Made by a program: the position numbers and the translations under genes. From Hymenobacter sp. ISL-91 (GTDB lineage: Bacteria; Bacteroidota; Bacteroidia; Cytophagales; Hymenobacteraceae): a stretch of DNA of 59,089 bases. The first letter of the stretch is position 1; every line of letters begins with the position of its first letter. The stretch is from NCBI RefSeq assembly GCF_018613725.1, contig NZ_JAGGPS010000026.1, positions 12,693-71,781 on the forward strand, written 5' to 3'. Shown in pieces: positions 40,158-47,852 of the stretch. A model generated the notes under the pieces. The model saw nothing but the letters and a program-made list of their open reading frames with translations. It had not been told where the DNA came from and searched no databases.

Positions 40158-42482
40158 ATGACACGTAATAAACGACTAACTACCGCCGAGAAGGCAATTG
40201 ACAGCGGCGAATTAACGCCCCTACAAATATGGCTACCCGCAACTGTGGACGTAGCCCAACTACGTACCGAATTTTCTGCTTGGGCTACCGATAAGAGGTT
40301 CTACAACAGCACGGGTGTGGCCCTTGAAGATGAGTGCCTGCACGTTCTCTCTTTATTTGCTTTATCGGCTAACCTGACCATCTACCGCAGCAAGAAGGCC
40401 AACGAGGTGTACAAAGATGGCAGCGGCATTGTGACCAGGCTAACAGAGCTGGGATACCACAGTGCCAGCAGGGACCAACTGTACAAGCAATTCGGCAAAT
40501 CCTACGCCAAGCACATCGATTTTCTTACAGAACACAACTACGTCGAGTGGTACTCATTCTACGATGAGGAAGGGTTGAAAAGCGATGGCACCGACCTGTT
40601 TAGTCCTGCGCCAGTTAGAAAGAACTACCCTTACCAGGCGAAGACTTCGCGGGCTGGCCGTGGCTCTTACATCTCAAGGATTGCTGGCGAGAGTGGCGAC
40701 GGTGTACCCAAGAGCTACCGCCTGAAGCGCCCTCACACGGTTGATACCACGGACTTCGATGTTATCGTGCCGGTTGTGCTGGGTGCCAAGTACAGCGCCA
40801 AGGCCCACCGCTTTTACGATAAGAATAAGCAGGTCTTTCTACGTCGGCGCACCAAGTACAACCAGGCACGCCAGCAGCTGGCCGCGCACGTCGATTCGTT
40901 GATTAAGCACGTTGATATGGTTGCGCTGGAAGCGTTCTTGCGCGCTGAGAGCGAAGTTCAGGAGATGCCAGCGGTCTGGAGCCTCTGCTACGTGGATATG
41001 CTGCGCCAGGGCATCATTACATTTGAAAACCTCTGCTGCGAGTTTGGGAACCGGATGCACACGCCGCTGACCAACATCGCCACGGCGTTGCGCCAGTTCT
41101 TTACCTATGGCAGCCAAGCCTACGTACTCGATATTCGATGCTCCCAGTTCGTGTTGGCTAGCTACCTGTTTGAGTACCCCGAGCAGTGTTTCCGGCTGCT
41201 GACCAAGAGTGGTGCCATCGATGCGGCCGAGGTGCGCTACGTACTGGATGAGTTGCACACCGCTTACGAGGCCGACAAAAAGATACGGCAGTTCTGTGCT
41301 GACGTGCGCACGAAGGATCTGTACGCGCACACGGCTGAAGTCCTTGGACTCGGTGCACGCAAGAAGGGCAAGGATTTGTGGTTTGGAGCCTTCTTTTCGG
41401 CTACTGGTGAGTGTACCGCTGCCAAGAATCAGTTACGCCCGCTTTGTGGTTCGCTATTGGACGTTACTGGTCAGCTCAACGCCCCACTGGAAAGGAAGGA
41501 CAAGGAGAAGCGCAATCTCATGCCACGGCTGCTGCAACTTCTAGAGCAAGAGCTGATGATTGGCGGTGTTGCAACCCGGTTGTTGAAGCTAACCGATACG
41601 CCGTTCTTCTTGGTTCACGACTCGGTGCAATCCGACCAGCAGGTTATTCGGTTGGCTGGTGAGGTACTCGTTGGTGTTTACGCCGACGCCGACCTACCAA
41701 TGGCCCCTTACAATATCGAAACAATCGATGCTGACGGCAAGGCCACAAAAACGCTTATAGAGACTAATGCAACGAGAAGTACTGATACTGACATGGCCGC
41801 AAAAGCAGCTGGCGGCTGCACTGAATCACTTACACGACCACAGAATACCTTACACGCCAAGTCTGGACAATCCGACAATATTAGTGGTGACGAGTCCCGG
41901 CCGGCCGCTATGCTACCTCAACGTGCTGAAGGACGTGCAGAACAACTATACCATGACGCTGGAAGGCCAGCAGCCAATGAAAGTATACCCGAAGACTTTT
42001 CTAGCTCTGTTCAGTTGCAAGAAGGATTGGCAGGCCAATACGACGAAGCAGACAATGGCCTTTGGCAAGTACCAGGGCCAGACTATAGCCGAGACCTTCG
42101 AGCAGGACCCGCAACATCTGCTGGCCCTGATACGGTCGCCGACGCTGTGGCCCTCCACGAAGATGCTGCTGATGGTGGCGGTCAACTACCTGATGAACGT
42201 CAAGCCTTCAACCTGTTAGGCATGGTGGCGGACGCTGGTTTCGATGACCACATGGACATTGTAGATGCCGGTAGGCCAACAGCTGGCCCAGACCCAGCAG
42301 AGCCAACACGCAAGCCCGAAACGCTTGTGGTGCAAGACCCTAGAGTGGCGCTGCTCACGGAAAATGAATTGGCTGGGTACAAGGCCGCCACCTTCCCCGA
42401 GTATTACCTGGACGACATCGACGAGAAGCGCGAGAGCCAGGCCAGAGCGGAGTTGGTACGCCGCAACAACGCCCGACAGTAA
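40158..42482 (+). CDS. replication-like protein with family A polymerase-like motifs
   Basis: A 774-residue protein. Residues about 290-500 carry a pattern I associate with Bacteroidota mobile-element proteins related to family A DNA polymerases: GNRMHTPLTNI (297-307), motif A-like YVLDIRCSQFVLASYL with Asp325, and motif C-like LVHDSV with His487-Asp488. The N-terminal 250 residues contain helical, possibly winged-helix segments. From about 535 onward the sequence is low-complexity and Asp/Gly/Ala/Pro-rich, and this part overlaps another plausible gene in a different frame. Its position after an iteron-like array and an RHH protein supports a replication role. Polymerase activity is inference; the conserved fingers Lys of motif B was not found with certainty. 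Confidence 0.65.
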   Translation: MTRNKRLTTAEKAIDSGELTPLQIWLPATVDVAQLRTEFSAWATDKRFYNSTGVALEDECLHVLSLFALSANLTIYRSKKANEVYKDGSGIVTRLTELGYHSASRDQLYKQFGKSYAKHIDFLTEHNYVEWYSFYDEEGLKSDGTDLFSPAPVRKNYPYQAKTSRAGRGSYISRIAGESGDGVPKSYRLKRPHTVDTTDFDVIVPVVLGAKYSAKAHRFYDKNKQVFLRRRTKYNQARQQLAAHVDSLIKHVDMVALEAFLRAESEVQEMPAVWSLCYVDMLRQGIITFENLCCEFGNRMHTPLTNIATALRQFFTYGSQAYVLDIRCSQFVLASYLFEYPEQCFRLLTKSGAIDAAEVRYVLDELHTAYEADKKIRQFCADVRTKDLYAHTAEVLGLGARKKGKDLWFGAFFSATGECTAAKNQLRPLCGSLLDVTGQLNAPLERKDKEKRNLMPRLLQLLEQELMIGGVATRLLKLTDTPFFLVHDSVQSDQQVIRLAGEVLVGVYADADLPMAPYNIETIDADGKATKTLIETNATRSTDTDMAAKAAGGCTESLTRPQNTLHAKSGQSDNISGDESRPAAMLPQRAEGRAEQLYHDAGRPAANESIPEDFSSSVQLQEGLAGQYDEADNGLWQVPGPDYSRDLRAGPATSAGPDTVADAVALHEDAADGGGQLPDERQAFNLLGMVADAGFDDHMDIVDAGRPTAGPDPAEPTRKPETLVVQDPRVALLTENELAGYKAATFPEYYLDDIDEKRESQARAELVRRNNARQ
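41767..42219 (+). CDS. embedded overlapping ORF, DUF3820-like
   Basis: A 150-residue frame wholly inside the 774-residue gene, shifted by one base. Unlike a random shadow it has a normal protein-like composition and a recognisable core, MAFGKYQGQTIAETFEQDPQ followed by HLLALIR, typical of DUF3820-like proteins (FGKYKGK.L.EL...DP.YL). Upstream it has hydrophobic strand-helix alternation (PTILVVTSPGRPLCYLNVL). The host frame here is low-complexity, suggesting that the embedded frame is the older one and the host C-terminus the newer, or the reverse. Its start is an ATG directly after the ordered part of the host protein. Confidence 0.55.
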   Translation: MQREVLILTWPQKQLAAALNHLHDHRIPYTPSLDNPTILVVTSPGRPLCYLNVLKDVQNNYTMTLEGQQPMKVYPKTFLALFSCKKDWQANTTKQTMAFGKYQGQTIAETFEQDPQHLLALIRSPTLWPSTKMLLMVAVNYLMNVKPSTC

Positions 42483-42485
42483 TTG

Positions 42486-42914
42486 CTAGAATCGGGCATC
42501 GCGTTCCACCTCGCCGTCAATGTATGTTTCGACCAGTTGCCCGCTAGTGGGCATAGAACGCGAGAACTGGGATTGCTGGTAGGCAGCCTGGCGGTCCTTG
42601 GCCAGCAGCATGAAGGACTCTTCCATCGTCGGCACCTCTTGTCCCAGCTCCGGTATCACCCGGCCCTGGGCGTGCACCCGCACCTGATACAGCGTCAGCC
42701 CCTCCGGCACTTCATTGGTTTTCCAGAGATGTATCAGTCGGCACTTTTCGCACTTTACGAGAATCTGCCACTTGGCTTGCCGACTCTCCGGCCAGTGGGC
42801 CAGTACCTGCTGCTGCGTGTGCTGCGTTGCTTCTCTATCGACGGGGCAGGGCAGGGTAGTAAACTCCTTCAGGTAGGATGCGGTGCCGCCGGTTACGGTT
42901 CGTAGTTTGGCCAT
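42486..42914 (-). CDS. hypothetical protein with CxxC pair
   Basis: A 142-residue protein, convergent with the polymerase-like gene (3 bases between the stops). One CxxC pair (LVKCEKCRLIHLWK, Cys55 and Cys58) could be half of a zinc ribbon. The N-terminus is Thr-rich and the C-terminus polar with acidic residues. No family is recognised and no membrane segment or signal is seen. The moderate GC content matches the left half of the island. Confidence 0.6.
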   Translation of the reverse strand: MAKLRTVTGGTASYLKEFTTLPCPVDREATQHTQQQVLAHWPESRQAKWQILVKCEKCRLIHLWKTNEVPEGLTLYQVRVHAQGRVIPELGQEVPTMEESFMLLAKDRQAAYQQSQFSRSMPTSGQLVETYIDGEVERDARF

Positions 42915-43043
42915 CGGTTCGTATTTTGAATGAAGATAGCGCCAACCGACTTCCCGACTGCTGTACTACTTAACCATTACTATATCGGTTTTGTAAATGG
43001 TTCGTTGATTATTCAGCCTGTGCCAACACAATAACCAAAGTGG

Positions 43044-43199
43044 TCAAACCAGCCGAACGTGTCCTTTCTCGTAGTCCAGTCGATGGCCGTTCATAAAGCC
43101 TCCGTCAATATCATGCGCGTATGGGTCTATGCCATCCGCAACTTGGTTTTGAGCAGGTTGCGGCTTGAAGTCGAGCGAATAGGGTGGCAGAATCAACAT
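43044..43199 (-). pseudogene. possible IS630-like transposase fragment
   Basis: A 51-codon open frame on the minus strand begins MLILPPYSLDFKPQPAQ, which resembles the LPPYSPxxNPIE segment of IS630-type transposases, and ends YEKGHVRLV. The rest does not match that family. An in-frame stop lies about 8 codons upstream of the start. A remnant or chance similarity; no inverted repeats were seen. Confidence 0.3.
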
Positions 43200-43318
43200 C
43201 TCCACCCCCTGCTCAGCTAACTACTAGCTCACCCCATCACACGCTCCATAGAAGTTGTTTGAGGTACTTGGTTAATTGAACAATCTGCAAATGGGGCAGG
43301 AATTAACGAAAAAGGAAT

Positions 43319-43358
43319 GATAAAGCCCTCAAGTCAATTTCCACTTGAGGGCTTTATC
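43319..43358. terminator. bidirectional terminator
   Basis: Perfect 16-bp stem GATAAAGCCCTCAAGT / ACTTGAGGGCTTTATC with an 8-base loop and a T-rich right side (CGTTTTG). It lies beyond the 3' end of the pseudogene copy, mirroring the terminator of the functional paralogue. Confidence 0.75.
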
Positions 43359-43396
43359 GTTTTGTTAGTAAATTTTAAGAACAGTGTGATCGTGGT

Positions 43397-43815
43397 CTAT
43401 ACAGCAGGGGAGGGGAGGGCATCAAACTTCGCCTTCAACTCCAAGTAGGTCTTGCGCCCCTTGGCGAGCTACTTGGCTTTGGCCTCGTCGGTAATCCCTT
43501 TCAGAAATGCCTCTACGTTGTCGCCAATGTAGCTGAGGGCTGCACTAATTAATGCGCTTTAATGCGCTGGTTGCTCACTGTTACGTTGAGCTTCTCCTTA
43601 ACAAAGGTTTTTAATTGGCTCAGGCGCTCTAGGTCCTCCATGTTGATGGCGTTTTGGCTATAGCTGCGCTCACGCTTCTTGGCCTCTGCTATCTAAACTA
43701 CCTCAGCGGCTGGTACATCGGCAGTAACAGGAATGTTTTCTAGGTTTATTGCAAATTTTCTTGGCTCGGCCTGAGGCGCATCTACACTCTTAGCAATAGC
43801 TTTTTTGGTTCTCAT
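43397..43815 (-). pseudogene. decayed paralogue of the 37641 gene
   Basis: Reading from ATG 43815, the frame gives KKRERSYSQNAINMEDLERL and QLKTFVKEKLNVTVSNQRI, clearly homologous to ERGYSQSAIDKADLVRLNGL and LKSLIKGKLQMSISNQRI of the protein at 37641. It has an in-frame TAG at 43693-43695 and a frameshift near 43555. In the shifted frame homology continues (YIGDNVEAFLKGITDEAKAK), followed by a second TAG at 43469-43471 and a tail (TYLELKAKFDALP) before the final stop. The N-terminal low-complexity tail has diverged. The leader is also duplicated, so this was a whole-unit duplication in inverted orientation. Confidence 0.88.
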
Positions 43816-43931
43816 GGTGGTCGTTTGGGGATTTAGTGTTGAAGTACTATGCGAAGAAGCGCTGTTGGTGCGACACCACTGCTACCCATCAAATCTTTTA
43901 ATTCAAACGCCCAAAATATTGCGACCCGTTA

Positions 43932-44008
43932 AAACGGACTCAAATCGGCTCCTGTGACGAGGCCAAATCACCCAGTAAGCATAGTAGCTACTTGGATAGT
44001 CCGGCCTC
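43932..44008. promoter_or_regulatory. conserved structured leader, pseudogene copy
   Basis: On the minus strand, a 50-base hairpin region bounded by GAGGCC and GGCCTC (43959-44008) is followed by TTTGAGTCCGTTT (43932-43944), about 115-145 bases before the pseudogene ATG. It is the counterpart of 37443-37519. The remaining sequence from 44009 to about 44189 shows nothing recognisable. Confidence 0.6.
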
Positions 44009-44189
44009 GATGTGGGTCAGATTTGATGCGCTTATGCCCGTTCTGACCGTTCCAATAGGCGCTACACGCCCGCAGACACCCCTCGCCCCTCACCTGCCCA
44101 CCGCAAACGCCAACGCAAAACAGCCGCTGCTCCCGAGGGTATCGGAATCAACGGCTATTGTTGGAACTCAGTGGCTGCTCAGGCGGTGC

Positions 44190-44320
44190 CTACGCCCTCA
44201 GTCGAATTAGTTCTTCTTGGTATTCATGGACCAGCTTCTTCAGTTCGTCGATTCACACCAGGTATTTGTCTTTCCGTTTCGAGAGTGTACAGGTTGTGTT
44301 GCTTGCAAATGGTGTGAATG
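44190..44320 (-). pseudogene. possible broken gene fragment
   Basis: On the minus strand, IHTICKQHNLYTL in one frame is continued after a shift by SKRKDKYLV, a stop, then IDELKKLVHEYQEELIRLRA and a stop. The pieces read as one helical C-terminal segment with one frameshift and one stop, but the family is not recognised. It may be a remnant deleted when the restriction-modification genes arrived. Confidence 0.35.
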
Positions 44321-44399
44321 AATAGGAGGGTTATTAATAGGAATGAGACGTATTGTCCGTTGTCATAGTGTCTACATAAAAATACTTTCGCATTGTACT

Positions 44400-44639
44400 A
44401 TGACCAAGGGAAATTTCACTATGGACAAGGAGAAACTGCTGAAAAAACTCGGTGAGAAAGTGAAGCTCGAAAGAACAGAACTGAAACTGTCGCAAGAAGA
44501 ACTCGCCTTTAGATGTGGCTTTGATAGAACATACATAAGTCTTGTCGAAAGAGGATTAAGGAATATTTCATTCTTAAATCTGTCAATACTTGTAGCAGGA
44601 TTAAATACAACTATTAGTTCATTAACGAAAGATTTGTAA
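44400..44639 (+). CDS. controller (C) protein of restriction-modification system
   Basis: A 79-residue XRE-type helix-turn-helix protein (72 residues if the ATG at 44421 is used). LGEKVKLERTELKLSQEELA, then FDRTYISLVERGLRNISF is the standard C-protein/XRE fold; its small size and position suit a type II C protein that times endonuclease expression. Its stop overlaps the endonuclease ATG (TAATG), giving translational coupling. No clear C-box palindrome was found upstream. AT-rich composition marks the whole system as acquired. Confidence 0.85.
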   Translation: MTKGNFTMDKEKLLKKLGEKVKLERTELKLSQEELAFRCGFDRTYISLVERGLRNISFLNLSILVAGLNTTISSLTKDL

Positions 44640-45616
44640 TGGCATTAACACCTAACGATTATAAGCACGCACTTCAAATACAAGCGGGAGTTGCAGGGAG
44701 AATTGCAGGTCATAATTTTGAAACCAGCCTTGCTCAAACAATTAATAATTTGCCTTGTCCCATTTCGCAAAACCCATTACCTGATTATTTGATTAACGGA
44801 AATCCTGAAATTTCAATTGTAAAAAAAGCGTTAAAGATTTTAGGTTGGGGAAATTGTCATGCAGTAGAAGCTATTGCTTTAGGCCCACTTGCTACTGCTG
44901 AAGAAGGGAAAAAGTGGCTTGAGGTAAACGGAATGAGAGTAAGGGCTTGCAAAAGCGATATTCTATTAACAATTTACAATAGCGAATTAAATATTAAGGA
45001 AACAGTTGGCATATCTGTGAAGCAATGCAGCAATAAAACTCCAACAAATGCACAACTATATTTTACTACTGCAAGAGCTTTTTGTGAATTGTTGCGTAAC
45101 AATGGTATTCCTGTTTCAGATGTTGCTGTGAGCGCATTGAGACAATTTTGCGGTGACAATGGCTTTGCTCCAAAAGATAATCCAGTTGTTTTAGTTGGAC
45201 GGGTATCCGACCCTCGAAGGTATTTTTGGGAAGAAATTAATACGGAAGGTAGACTCGAACTAGAAACTATTTTAACTGAAAGGCAGCCCGATATAACACG
45301 GCTTTTATTACAAAAGGCCTATATCAATGACCCATATGCTCCTGAGTTGGTTCTGCACCTAACTAAAAAGATGCCTGCTGGTCAACCCCAAGAATTTGCA
45401 TTGTATACAATTGATGAATTGATAGAGCTATCATGTAACTACGCAGGGTTTGAAAAGAAAAAATATAGTGTTCGAAAAGGTTCGTATAAAGACCCTGCCG
45501 GTGTTCAACACGATGCGCCTCGATTTGGAATTGTACAAATGCAAAGAGGTGGACAAGCACAACATCCTGAACAACTTCAATTTAATTTACAGGCAGGATA
45601 TTTTTATAACATATAA
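44639..45616 (+). CDS. type II restriction endonuclease
   Basis: A 325-residue protein that is a restriction endonuclease by context (C protein before it, m5C methyltransferase after). A PD-(D/E)xK-like core is visible: KSDILLTIY (Asp107), then ISVKQC with Ser127-x-Lys129, the acidic residue of the last motif being replaced by Ser as in several restriction enzymes. A conserved-looking C-terminus, PRFGIVQMQRGGQAQHPEQL, is shared with known type II enzymes. The recognition sequence cannot be predicted. Its 3' end overlaps the methyltransferase gene tail to tail by 13 bases. Confidence 0.8.
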   Translation: MALTPNDYKHALQIQAGVAGRIAGHNFETSLAQTINNLPCPISQNPLPDYLINGNPEISIVKKALKILGWGNCHAVEAIALGPLATAEEGKKWLEVNGMRVRACKSDILLTIYNSELNIKETVGISVKQCSNKTPTNAQLYFTTARAFCELLRNNGIPVSDVAVSALRQFCGDNGFAPKDNPVVLVGRVSDPRRYFWEEINTEGRLELETILTERQPDITRLLLQKAYINDPYAPELVLHLTKKMPAGQPQEFALYTIDELIELSCNYAGFEKKKYSVRKGSYKDPAGVQHDAPRFGIVQMQRGGQAQHPEQLQFNLQAGYFYNI

Positions 45617-46989
45617 TTCTCTTTGATAAATTTTGCAAGTTCAAAAGCTAACAAAGGTGGAACAGCATTGCCGATAACAGTCCTGATAGGACCATCATTG
45701 CCTGTCAGTTTAAATGAGTCCGGGAAACTTTGTAAGCGAAGTGCTTCTCTTGTTGTTAATGCTCTTGTTGCAATTGGATGGACATTTCTACACCCTGAAA
45801 TCATTCCGTATGTTGTCGCCACTGTTCCAGCAGGTTCTTTCCAGACCTGTCTTTTATATGTAGTGTTATAACCTGAAGGTGGACGTAAACTAGGGTCAGT
45901 GTTGTCGTGTGCACTTTTCCCCTCAGACACATCAATTAACCATCTTATAACGTGTTCTGGATGATTAACAGCCCAATGATGTTCATCTTTAAAACTTGAC
46001 TCACCTGATTCAAGAAAATCCAAATCAGATACTCCATCACCAAATGTAAAATACGGCAGCCTTGATTCAAACAGACCGCCTGAATTTCCATACTTGGGTT
46101 CAGCAATTGAAAGGGGGGGGGGCAAGTCTTTTCTTACTGCAATAAATATTACTCTTTCTCTATGTTGCGGGACGCCATAATCTTTTGCATTTAGGTTATA
46201 AAAATTGCTTTTATAACCTATATTACAAAATGTATCTAATATTCTTTTGCTCACTAAACCGCCATTTGGGTCCTTCATTGACGTAAGAAGCCTGACATTT
46301 TCAATTAAGATAACTTTTGGTTGCACTTGTTCTGCAATATTTAAGTAATATTCAAATAAGGTATTTCTCTTGTCATTTACATCTCTTTTGCCAGCTAAGC
46401 TAAATCCTTGACAAGGTGGGCCACCAACCATCAAATCAATTTTTTTATGCTCCTTCAAAATCTTATTAATATCGGATTTTGTTATCTCCTGTACATCATT
46501 TGGTAAAAATCTTGCATTTGGAAAATTTAACTTATAAATATCTTTATAGTTTTCAATTAATTCGTTAGTCGCTACAATTTCAAACCCGGCAGCTCTAACG
46601 CCGTAACATAAACCGCCACAGCCTGCGAAAAATGAAATTGCTTTAAGACCTGTTTTTGGCGGGTTTGTAAATTGATAATCTAAAGAATTTAGAATTTCCA
46701 AATACTCTTTATTTCGATTTGTTTTTGAAAATCCTCTTCTAGGCCTTTGAGCAATAATTGAATCCAAATGCTTACTGTTTTGAAACCTTTTCTTTTTCAG
46801 TTTCAGTACTGCTGCTTCGTCAATTATTTCTAATTGATTAGCAATTTCATTCACCTCTTTAACTGACAATTCAAGTTTGCCAAGTTCGTATGCGGAAATT
46901 CGAGCTTGTTCGATACCAGTTATATTGGCTAGTTTTGATTGGCTCAAACCAATATCGTTTCGTCTTTCTCTTATATCAAATCCTGTCAT
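45604..46989 (-). CDS. HTH-fused DNA (cytosine-5) methyltransferase
   Basis: A 461-residue m5C methyltransferase. An N-terminal XRE helix-turn-helix (about 5-60: RRNDIGLSQSKLANITGIEQ) precedes the catalytic domain (about 113-461). Motifs in order: I FFAGCGGL (about 120-127), IV GGPPCQGFS with catalytic Cys193, VI ENV, VIII QHRERV, IX RALTTREALRLQSFPDSF, X IGNAVPPLLA. The region between VIII and IX is the target recognition domain. It modifies cytosine at the unknown target site of the partner endonuclease. The HTH fusion likely lets it repress its own promoter. Its ATG overlaps the upstream regulator stop (ATGA). Confidence 0.92.
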   Translation of the reverse strand: MTGFDIRERRNDIGLSQSKLANITGIEQARISAYELGKLELSVKEVNEIANQLEIIDEAAVLKLKKKRFQNSKHLDSIIAQRPRRGFSKTNRNKEYLEILNSLDYQFTNPPKTGLKAISFFAGCGGLCYGVRAAGFEIVATNELIENYKDIYKLNFPNARFLPNDVQEITKSDINKILKEHKKIDLMVGGPPCQGFSLAGKRDVNDKRNTLFEYYLNIAEQVQPKVILIENVRLLTSMKDPNGGLVSKRILDTFCNIGYKSNFYNLNAKDYGVPQHRERVIFIAVRKDLPPPLSIAEPKYGNSGGLFESRLPYFTFGDGVSDLDFLESGESSFKDEHHWAVNHPEHVIRWLIDVSEGKSAHDNTDPSLRPPSGYNTTYKRQVWKEPAGTVATTYGMISGCRNVHPIATRALTTREALRLQSFPDSFKLTGNDGPIRTVIGNAVPPLLAFELAKFIKENYML

Positions 46990-47300
46990 AGCTTATTTTC
47001 TTTTTTATCTTTGATGTTGTATCGTATTTTTTCTTCTGCCATCTGCATTGCTTGTAAAGCAAGGTCTTCGTCTTGCACCTCATGAAATAACTTGTCAGAA
47101 AGCCAAGCTATAATAATATCATTCTTTTGGTGTTTATAAAACTGTCCAAGTGCTTTGGCTTGCTCCTTTGTCGGGCTTCGTTTGTCTTGCTCAATTTTGC
47201 TTAGAACAGTAGGGTCAAGTGACAATAAAGCCCCAACTTCTCTAAGAAGTAGACCTTTCTCCTCCCGTAGCTCTCTTAATATTGTTCCTAATGTTTTCAA
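46986..47300 (-). CDS. XRE family regulator
   Basis: A 104-residue helix-turn-helix protein. The open frame reaches 47411 but the earlier part looks untranslated; a TTG at 47300 (MKTLGTILRELREEKGLLLR) places the fold at the N-terminus and is preferred. GLLLREVGALLSLDPTVLSK is the HTH, followed by DKRSPTKEQAKAL and a helical tail. It overlaps the methyltransferase start by 4 bases, so the two form an operon opposite to the C-endonuclease pair. It is a second regulator in the system, beyond the C protein and the HTH of the methyltransferase. Confidence 0.8.
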   Translation of the reverse strand: MKTLGTILRELREEKGLLLREVGALLSLDPTVLSKIEQDKRSPTKEQAKALGQFYKHQKNDIIIAWLSDKLFHEVQDEDLALQAMQMAEEKIRYNIKDKKENKL

Positions 47301-47398
47301 GATGCCATATTTTGACTTGACAAGTATTGGCAAATATACGAACGGGTTTTGTAAGTCCAATGTTGTGTTGGAGAAATTTAAGTCTTTTGTTCTACGAT

Positions 47399-47545
47399 GA
47401 CCTCCCCCCAATAAACTAGACCATGCTAAAGTAGAGAAATCAGGCCCTTGTCGTATCTTAAAACCAAGAGACAGGTGCCATGAAAAAGACGAAGTTTACC
47501 GAGGCCCAGATTGTGTTTGCGTTGCGCTAGGCCGACACGGCCGGA
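47399..47545 (+). mobile_element. IS3-family remnant
   Basis: An end-like TGACCTCCCCCAATAAACTA (47399) and, from 47480, MKKTKFTEAQIVFALR followed by a TAG and ADT, the start of an IS3-type OrfA in which a Gln codon became a stop. The rest of the element is missing and the sequence then changes to an unrelated frame. Confidence 0.75.
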
Positions 47546-47548
47546 CCG

Positions 47549-47719
47549 TTGAGCATACAGGAACTATGCGATGCCCTACAGCGGGCTGGTACGGATCCCG
47601 ACCTGTTACGGCTGGTGCTGGATAACTCTATTAAGGGTTTCATGCGCATGCTGGATAGTATCAAGCACGAGGCCCGTCGGTTAGAGGTGCAGGCCGTTTT
47701 GGTCGACGCCGAAGAGTAA
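47549..47719 (+). pseudogene. C-terminal gene fragment
   Basis: A 56-codon frame from TTG 47549 to TAA 47719 (SIQELCDALQRAGTDPDLLR, then GFMRMLDSIKHEARRLEVQA). It looks like the end of a helical protein whose 5' part was replaced by the IS remnant. Family unknown. Confidence 0.4.
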
Positions 47720-47810
47720 TCGAAGCAAAAGGTGCTTAGCGCAGGGCTTGAAGGAGAGTAACATCTTTGCCTCAATCGGGCAGCCAGCGGCACCAGCCAG
47801 CGGCACCAGT

Positions 47811-47848
47811 AAAAGGCCCCTTTCGAACTGCTCGAGAGGGGCCTTTCT
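47811..47848. terminator. terminator of HNH gene
   Basis: Stem AAAGGCCCCT / AGGGGCCTTT with a 15-base loop, 4 bases past the minus-strand stop at 47853; the loop side on the minus strand ends in TTTTAC. Confidence 0.7.
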
Positions 47849-47852
47849 GCGT

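Noticed and set aside
43992..44210. 72-residue frame on the plus strand
   Set aside because: Pro/Thr/Ala-rich with no signal or fold, overlapping the leader of the pseudogene and a likely gene remnant; not protein-like.
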